Assembly: GCA_965248855.1 (NCBI GenBank)
Contig: CBDFKQ010000010.1
Location: 274,432 to 338,431, forward strand
Direction of reading: 5' to 3'
DNA: 64,000 nucleotides
DNA from: CBDFKQ01 sp965248855
GTDB taxonomy: Bacteria; Bacteroidota; Bacteroidia; Cytophagales; 172606-1
The notes beneath the pieces were generated by a model that was not told the DNA's origin, searched no databases, and saw only the letters and a list, made by a program, of their open reading frames with translations. Numbering within the stretch: position 1 is the first letter of the stretch; each line of letters opens with the position of its first letter. Positions 55,235-60,550 of this stretch are shown piece after piece. Position numbers and translations under genes: made by a program.

Positions 55235-56160
55235 AATACCGGGTAATCCATGAGTTAAAGGACAAATACAGCGTAAACCTTACCTGTATTTGTCGGTTAT
55301 TTGGTATCACCCGTCAGGCTTATTACCAACACTTTTGGCATGAAGATGAGGTGGGATTAGAAGAGGAGATGATTATAAAACAAGTGGTGATGATCAGGCA
55401 AAACCACAGAGCAATGGGTACAAGAAAACTATTTGAGATCCTGCAACCTTTTTTGATGGAACATCAGATTAAAATAGGTCGTGATGCTTTATTTGATTTA
55501 TTGGCCCGTCACCAATTATTAGTTAAAAAACGAAAAAGAAAAATAAGTACCACCATGAGTTACCACCGGTTCCATAAATGGCCTAATCTGATTAAAGACT
55601 TTATTCCGTCTGCACCCAATGAACTTTATGTGAGTGATATAACATATTGGAAAATAGAAACAGGATATGTTTACATCAGTTTTATTACAGATGCTTATTC
55701 TCATAAAATCGTTGGTTATCGGGTAGCAGAAACTCTGGAAGCAGTAGAAAGCTTAAGCGCATTAGAAATGGCACTTGAATCGTTTCCGGCTAAAATAAAA
55801 GAAAAACTTATTCACCATTCGGACAGAGGGGTACAATATTGCAGTGATGGATATGTAAAGTTATTGCAGGACAATCACATCCGGATCAGCATGACACAAA
55901 CCGGCGATCCTCTAGAAAACGCAATAGCCGAGCGGGTAAACGGTATATTAAAAGAAGAGTATCTGTCGCATTTTAAAGTAAGTACCCTTGAAGAAGCGAA
56001 AAAAGTATTGGAAGAAAACGTAAAACTTTATAATAGGGAGCGACCACATATGAGTATAGGCAACCTTACACCTTCTTTTATTCATGAAAACAACGTTCCA
56101 ACAGAAAGGCTGTGGAAAAATTATTATCAAAAGAGAAAAGAAGAAGTAATTACATGCTGA
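55231..56160 (+). CDS. IS3-family transposase OrfB (DDE integrase domain)
   Basis: The -1 frame is open from the slippery site. Its earliest part reads VKYRVIHELKDKYSVNLTCI, then CRLFGITRQAYYQHF, typical of IS3 OrfB N-termini. It could also start at GTG 55351. The catalytic DDE triad lies in LYVSDITYWK, HHSDRGVQYC and ENAIAERVNGILKEEYL. The C-terminus ends NRERPHMSIGNLTPSF. It acts only as the OrfAB fusion in this family. Confidence 0.93.
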   Translation, partial: VKYRVIHELKDKYSVNLTCICRLFGITRQAYYQHFWHEDEVGLEEEMIIKQVVMIRQNHRAMGTRKLFEILQPFLMEHQIKIGRDALFDLLARHQLLVKKRKRKISTTMSYHRFHKWPNLIKDFIPSAPNELYVSDITYWKIETGYVYISFITDAYSHKIVGYRVAETLEAVESLSALEMALESFPAKIKEKLIHHSDRGVQYCSDGYVKLLQDNHIRISMTQTGDPLENAIAERVNGILKEEYLSHFKVSTLEEAKKVLEENVKLYNRERPHMSIGNLTPSFIHENNVPTERLWKNYYQKRKEEVITC

Positions 56161-56177
56161 AAGTTTTAAAGCATACC

Positions 56178-56240
56178 GCCCAAAACGAGAATAACTTTTT
56201 TTGCCTGTAGGAGGGCAAAAAGTTATTTCCCGCTTTGGGC
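56178..56240 (+). terminator. Long hairpin downstream of OrfB
   Basis: An inverted repeat of about 27 nt (GCCCAAAACGAGAATAACTT / complement ending CGCTTTGGGC) has a short loop at 56206-56213 and a few mismatches. It lies inside the IS after the transposase stop. Confidence 0.6.
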
Positions 56241-56257
56241 TACTCCATAGAAGAATA

Positions 56258-56362
56258 GTAAACTTATTTTAGGATTAAAGAAAAACAAATAATCATCAGA
56301 AAGGGTAAAAATGTAAATCAATTTTAGGATTATATTTGAAGTGTAAATCAATAGCTGTATTA
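56258..56362 (+). repeat. Internal copies of the IS terminal motif
   Basis: GTAAACTTATTTTAGGATTA at 56258, GTAAATCAATTTTAGGATTA at 56313 and a weaker GTAAATCAATAGCTGTATTA at 56343 resemble the inner side of IRR (GTAAACTTTTTTTAGGA at 56374) and of IRL. Spacings are 55, 30 and 31 bp. Confidence 0.65.
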
Positions 56363-56466
56363 TAAATTAAACTGTAAACTTTTTTTAGGACGAGACAGTG
56401 AGCTACTGCGGGGGGTCTACGCCGAACCGCTCTTTTTATAAACTTCGCCCATCAAGGAGCATCTAA

Positions 56467-56700
56467 TCATAAAATTTCCAATAAGCAATCGAATATATGT
56501 TTAATATTATTTTCATAAACTAAATTTTTGGCATCATTAGACTTTAAACTAGTTAAAATTCCTTTTATTATGTAAATATCATTTTTAAGCTTAATCTTCA
56601 TATTTATTTCTGGAGCTATAGTTTTAGGAAACTTTATTTTTGCAAAAATTCTTCCTGAAATTAAATAAAATTCAACTATTTCGGCATCAATTATTTCCAT
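56467..56700 (-). CDS. Putative immunity protein for the Rhs tip
   Basis: This 77-residue cytoplasmic protein begins MEIIDAEIVEFYLISGRIF and has a mixed beta/alpha pattern (AKIKFPKTIAPEINMKIKLK, then a helix NIKHIFDCLLEIL). No family is recognised. It starts 6 bp after the stop of the Rhs C-terminal gene, the position occupied by immunity genes in polymorphic-toxin loci. The function is inferred from this position only. Confidence 0.5.
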   Translation of the reverse strand: MEIIDAEIVEFYLISGRIFAKIKFPKTIAPEINMKIKLKNDIYIIKGILTSLKSNDAKNLVYENNIKHIFDCLLEIL

Positions 56701-56706
56701 AAAATT

Positions 56707-57714
56707 TTAAGGCTTTTTATTTTTAAGCTTTTTTGTCCATGTTTCTTTAGCTCTCTTGATTTGATTTATATCCTTTTTACTCCAACCTTCCTTTTTACCT
56801 ATTTTTAGGAGTTCGTCTTGAGCTTCAATCTCTATGAGTTCATTATTTTTAAGAAAATATTTCTCACCGTACTTTTGTCTCTGATTATGATGTATTATTT
56901 CTTCAAATAACGCTTGTCTAGAATAACCTGGCCTTAGCATTACAATACCTTCACCCCCCTCTAATGTCCAATAGGCAGCTTCAGAGCCTCCATCACGACT
57001 TAAATAAGCCAAAGATTCTTCATTAGCCATTATAGTAAGACCATCCATTTTAAGTAATGGATTACCTTTAGGTAATCCAAGACCTTTTAATTGCGATATT
57101 GCTCCAGAAGCTTCGCCAATATTAGCGGTCAAAGCTAATCCAAATACTTGCCCAGCAGCATATGGGTCACCTTTATAAGCTTCATCTATTTTTGCTTTTA
57201 AACTTTTATATGAATCTTCCGCCATTCTTAAGAAAGGCATTAATTTTTTAATTCTATCAAAGCTAAAAGCATCTTTATTATTGGTAAAATCAAGCTTACT
57301 ATCAAACAATTCACTCATGTAATCTAAGCCATATTGCTTCATAGAAGCTTCTATAGCCAATACGTCAAAAGAAGATGCTAAACCATTATAAATACCGAAT
57401 GCCAACAAAGTCTGGTTCTTGCTTATTCCTGTTATTTTTTCAATGGTAGGAGCTGCAAGTAAAGCTGTTTGTCTGGAGCTTCCATATTCAACAAGCCAAT
57501 GAATAACATATTTTTCTTCAGCGCCATCCAAATCTATAGCGACAATAGGTTTATTTCCAGCAAATTGATAAGGAGTATAATATGGATAACCTTTAGTCAG
57601 CGGATCCACACTCAAAAACTTGGCAATATTCGGGTTATAGATCCTAAACCCGTAATCATAATTATTTTGGAATTCGGGATCCTTTTCCTTCCCGTTGAAC
57701 CCGTAACGGTACAC
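56707..57714 (-). CDS. Orphan Rhs C-terminal tip with toxin-like domain
   Basis: This is a 335-residue frame from GTG 57714. The first 65 residues are the conserved Rhs core end (RYGFNGKEKDPEFQNNYDYG, RIYNPNIAKFLSVDPLTKGY) with the motif PYQFAGNKPIVAIDLDGAEE. After that comes a variable tip of about 270 residues, the place of toxins. Its end has FEEIIHHNQRQKYG and ELIEIEAQDELLKIG, reminiscent of zincin-like metallopeptidase toxins, but the HExxH motif is not canonical. The upstream Rhs repeats are missing: a TGA closes the frame about 10 codons before the GTG (KSGSSVYRYG). It is probably a displaced cassette or remnant. A small gene follows immediately and may confer immunity. Confidence 0.75.
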   Translation of the reverse strand: MYRYGFNGKEKDPEFQNNYDYGFRIYNPNIAKFLSVDPLTKGYPYYTPYQFAGNKPIVAIDLDGAEEKYVIHWLVEYGSSRQTALLAAPTIEKITGISKNQTLLAFGIYNGLASSFDVLAIEASMKQYGLDYMSELFDSKLDFTNNKDAFSFDRIKKLMPFLRMAEDSYKSLKAKIDEAYKGDPYAAGQVFGLALTANIGEASGAISQLKGLGLPKGNPLLKMDGLTIMANEESLAYLSRDGGSEAAYWTLEGGEGIVMLRPGYSRQALFEEIIHHNQRQKYGEKYFLKNNELIEIEAQDELLKIGKKEGWSKKDINQIKRAKETWTKKLKNKKP

Positions 57715-58051
57715 CGACGATCCACTTTTTCAGAATTTACTGACTTTTTCCCTTCAATACTTTTTAAGAACGTTTTTTACTTCTCAAACATAAATTATTT
57801 TCCCCACTTTTTCATTTCCTTTCAGGTTTTTTCTTCCGAAGAAAAGAAAAAAATCTTTCCAATCTTTTCACCAGGAACCTCCTTGCTCTTTCCGTGGGAT
57901 GGGTGCAGGCGGGGCGACAGCCCTGCATGTGCACATCTCACGGAAAGATTCGGGGCTTGGGGTGAAACCCCAAAAAGCTTCCGGTTTTAATAAAAGTATT
58001 TTCTGTTTTTTATTTTTTTTTTTATTTTTTTCATTTGAGTTTTCAAAAAAA

Positions 58052-58090
58052 TAATTATCGTTTTACTGATATCGATATATCAATATTTTT
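58052..58090. repeat. AT-rich palindromic intergenic repeat, copy 8
   Basis: AATTATCGTTTTACTGATAT followed by CGATATATCAATATT. Non-coding, next to the GC-rich stem-loop cluster. Confidence 0.6.
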
Positions 58091-58183
58091 TTTAAGGGCT
58101 TATGCGCTTTTTAATGCCGGAACTATAAATAGGGCTTCTGCCGGGACCCGCGCGAACCGGAAAACCCGCCGGTGAAAGCGTGA

Positions 58184-58221
58184 GGCTTTTTTTGTGGGCC
58201 CACAAGGCCACAAAAAAAGCC
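58184..58221. repeat. Perfect 14-bp stem-loop
   Basis: GGCTTTTTTTGTGG / CCACAAAAAAAGCC encloses a 10-nt loop and includes the palindrome GTGGGCCCAC. It could terminate transcription on either strand. Confidence 0.8.
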
Positions 58222-58252
58222 GAATGCGACCGGCGTGCGAAGCAGCGTAGGC

Positions 58253-58318
58253 AAGCAAAAGGCATGACGCTTTTTTTCGAAGCTTTCGCGTAGAAAAAAA
58301 GTGGCGTGCCTTTTGCTT
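58253..58318. repeat. Long nested stem-loop
   Basis: The outer 12-bp arms AAGCAAAAGGCA / TGCCTTTTGCTT (58253-58264, 58307-58318) surround a second stem of CTTTTTTTC against GAAAAAAAG. The loop contains CGAAGCTTTCG, which can itself pair. Confidence 0.75.
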
Positions 58319-58338
58319 TTGGGTCAGCCGATGAGCAA

Positions 58339-58417
58339 GGGGCAGCAGGTAAAGTCAATTCGTAAGAGACCAATTTGCCCTGCCCCGTAGGTTTTTCCGG
58401 TGATGAGCCCGCGCGGG
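58339..58417. repeat. Further GC-rich stems
   Basis: GGGGCAG (58339) can pair with CTGCCCC (58380-58386). CCCGCGCGGG at 58408-58417 is a perfect palindrome. Confidence 0.5.
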
Positions 58418-58620
58418 ATTTTAAACTGGAGGTGTGAAGGACTGCTGCGGGGTGGGTTTTTGTGGGTCTGACGGCAGGCCGAGAACACCGACTACCGCTT
58501 ATGGGTGGAGTGTCAAGTTCAAAGGTATGCCTGATTGATTAAGATTCTATTTTCTAAATTTTAAAATATTTTTCTGGTTTTAATTTTCTTTTTTTTTAAA
58601 AAAAATTTAAAAAAAATATT

Positions 58621-58655
58621 TATCATTTTACCGATATTGATTTACCGATAATTTT
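58621..58655. repeat. AT-rich palindromic intergenic repeat, copy 9
   Basis: TATCATTTTACCGATATTGA, then TTTACCGATAATTTT. Its complement begins ATTATCGGTAAATCAATATC, close to copy 5. Confidence 0.55.
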
Positions 58656-58732
58656 ATTTTAAAATTTCAGAAGAAAAAAATAAAATTGATTGATTTTTAA
58701 AATTCTTTTGTCTTTTGTCTAAAGTCTTCTTC

Positions 58733-59596
58733 TCACTTCATTGGATGATATTTATTAATTTCCATTTGCAAAACTTCTACATCGGTTTGTTTATATTTTT
58801 CGGTGGTGCTTGGGTTTTTATGGCCGGCAAACACTTGTACAATACGAAGGTCATTTCCTTGTTTTAATAAGTTGGTGATCACTGATTGCCTTATGGCCAT
58901 GCAATTAACTTTTCTGTTTCCGTAAATGCCTTTATATATTCTTTTTATATGTTTGGTAATATCTTCTTCCTTCATTGGTTTTCCCCTATGGCCAATGATA
59001 AAAATATCACTTTCTTTATTCTTTAAAAGCTTTGACCTTATTTCAGTTTGATATTTATAAAAAAGAAGCACTTGGTTTGGTTTTAAAGTAAGTTCCCTTG
59101 CTGATGTTTTTGGACTTCCTTTAATATAAATGGTAGCCGTTTCTAGATTAATATCGCCGGTTGTTAAAGCTGATATTTCATTTGGTTTTAATGCCTGGTA
59201 AATGAGCAAACTGATGAGTACTTTATTTCTGTATTCAAGTGCATTGTAACGCTCTTTCCTATTTAATAAATTCTCCAGTTCTTTATTTGTCAATAAATCC
59301 TGCAGCTGGATATCTTTACTTATTTTGTCCCTTAAACGGATTGATTTGCCGGGATTGTCTTTCCGTTTTCCACTTTCATTTAAAAAATTATAATAGCTTT
59401 TTATGCTGCTTGCGATCCGTGAGATGGTTTTTGAACTGTCATAACGAGTGCGCAATTTTCCAATATAATTTACAATATCACCATGTAAAGCGTTTTCGGC
59501 ATTTGGGTTATTTTCTAAATAAATTTTTATTTCCCTTTTATAAGCTTTTGCCGTTGCCTTCGAATAATATTTAGCTAAATAGCTTTCATAATCCAT
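58733..59596 (-). CDS. Tyrosine recombinase with altered catalytic residues
   Basis: This 287-residue site-specific recombinase has a SAM-like N-terminal domain (about 1-100) and a catalytic domain. The tyrosine-recombinase layout is clear (LISLLIYQALKPNEISALTT, IKGSPKTSARELTL, FAGHKNPSTTEKYKQTDVEV). However, the usual first arginine (GLRxSE) reads ALKPNE, and the HxxR histidine is replaced by Met in NCMAIRQSV. The second arginine, GH and nucleophile tyrosine remain. It overlaps the upstream recombinase gene by 11 bp. It may need the partner for cleavage, or the substitutions may still support activity. Confidence 0.85.
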   Translation of the reverse strand: MDYESYLAKYYSKATAKAYKREIKIYLENNPNAENALHGDIVNYIGKLRTRYDSSKTISRIASSIKSYYNFLNESGKRKDNPGKSIRLRDKISKDIQLQDLLTNKELENLLNRKERYNALEYRNKVLISLLIYQALKPNEISALTTGDINLETATIYIKGSPKTSARELTLKPNQVLLFYKYQTEIRSKLLKNKESDIFIIGHRGKPMKEEDITKHIKRIYKGIYGNRKVNCMAIRQSVITNLLKQGNDLRIVQVFAGHKNPSTTEKYKQTDVEVLQMEINKYHPMK

Positions 59597-60440
59597 GCCT
59601 TTTTAAATTAACTTTGGCGTACACCTGCGTGCTTTCCAAATGTTTATGGCCTAAAAAATCTCTTACTCTTTCAATTGATAATCCGCTTTCAAGTAAATGG
59701 GTCGCTATGGAATGGCGTAAATGATGAAGGCTGGTTTCTTTTTCTATCCCTGCTTTCCGGAGGATATTTTTTAACGTTTTATTAAAACTGTCGCCTTTCA
59801 TTCTTGTGCCTGTTTTATTTAATATAAAAGCTTTTTCTTCTTTTGTTTTTCTTTCATTTACCAGATAACTTTCAAGGGCTGATTTTACTTTTTCCGGCAT
59901 TGGGATCGCGCGTCTTTTATTATTTTTGCCTTCCCTTACATAAAGCAGTTTTTCTTTAAAGTGGATATCGCTTGCGTTCAGCGCTTCGCCTTCGCTTTTT
60001 CTTAATCCACAGCTGTAGAATAAATGCAAAATGGCTGTTTCTTTTAAGCTTGTGCAGCCGGCAAAAAGTTTTGCGGTTTCTTCTTTAGACAGTGGCTCTC
60101 TTGGCTTTGATACCGGTTTTTTAAATGTCATCGTGCTGATGGGGTTTTCTTTTATCTCTCCTGCGCTTTCAAGCCATGCCAAAAATAATTTTATTCCGTA
60201 CATATGATGATGGATATACCCTTCGCTCAATCCTCCCGGTTTCTTTTTGTGTGGCCGCTCCTCTAGGTGTTCATAAAAACTTTGGATGTGATTTTTATTG
60301 ATGGTTTTAAGTTCTTTTATCTTCCGGCAGGTTAAAAAATCTTTTACACAATTAGGAAGCATGTAACAGGTGCTTTTACCATAGCCAAGTTCTAATAAGT
60401 ATGATTTGAATTTGGATACATAAGAGATAATTTCTTGCAT
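59586..60440 (-). CDS. Tyrosine recombinase, canonical
   Basis: A XerC/D-like recombinase. I prefer ATG at 60440 (284 aa), close in size to its neighbour. A TTG at 60542 would add 34 untypical residues. The full catalytic set is visible: Arg in YSCGLRKSEGEAL, Lys in GKNNKRRAIPMP, HHLRHSIATHLLESG, then LGHKHLESTQVYAKV with the tyrosine nucleophile. The N-terminal core-binding domain (SKFKSYLLELGYGKSTCYML) is typical. It overlaps the second recombinase gene by 11 bp, so the two are translated together. Confidence 0.92.
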   Translation of the reverse strand: MQEIISYVSKFKSYLLELGYGKSTCYMLPNCVKDFLTCRKIKELKTINKNHIQSFYEHLEERPHKKKPGGLSEGYIHHHMYGIKLFLAWLESAGEIKENPISTMTFKKPVSKPREPLSKEETAKLFAGCTSLKETAILHLFYSCGLRKSEGEALNASDIHFKEKLLYVREGKNNKRRAIPMPEKVKSALESYLVNERKTKEEKAFILNKTGTRMKGDSFNKTLKNILRKAGIEKETSLHHLRHSIATHLLESGLSIERVRDFLGHKHLESTQVYAKVNLKRHGL

Positions 60441-60550
60441 TGAGAGGGTTTTTTTGATAAGTAATTTTTTTTGCCTCCTTGACCATTTTTTTGGAATTAG
60501 GAACGCCGGAGGATAAAATAGTATTAATGTATTTATTTTCAATTGGTTAA

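Larger units (their letters stand above)
54772..56397 (+). mobile_element. IS3-family insertion sequence, complete
   Basis: This 1626-bp element is bounded by imperfect 24-bp inverted repeats, IRL 54772-54795 (starting TGTCTTGTCCTG) and IRR 56374-56397 (complement starts TGTCTCGTCCTA), matching at 20 of 24 positions. It carries two overlapping transposase frames joined by a -1 frameshift. Flanking 3-4 bp do not match (AAG versus GTG), so no target duplication is visible. Repeated copies of the terminal motif lie inside the right end (56258, 56313, 56343). Confidence 0.92.
57715..58732. other. Gene-free region with GC-rich stem-loop cluster
   Basis: About 1 kb without a supported gene. The first part (57715-58050) carries GC-rich hairpin-like sequences (TTCCGTGGGA, TCTCACGGAA; GGCTTGGGGTGAAACCCC). 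Between 58092 and 58420 the GC content is far above the surroundings and several stems occur. Two palindromic AT-rich repeats frame the region (58052 and 58621). It may contain an origin, attachment site or structured RNA of the mobile element, but none is identified. Confidence 0.5.

Noticed and set aside
54772..56397. Target-site duplication of the IS3 element
   Set aside because: The bases flanking the inverted repeats (AAG on the left, GTG on the right) are not the same, so no duplication can be claimed.
57469..57990. Plus-strand ORF of 173 codons opposite the Rhs tip
   Set aside because: Part is antisense to the Rhs core, whose protein motifs are unmistakable. The rest covers the hairpin-rich region.
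58092..58373. 93-residue minus-strand ORF in the GC-rich stem-loop region
   Set aside because: Its residues come from inverted-repeat DNA and it lacks any recognisable domain. The hairpins explain the sequence better than coding does.
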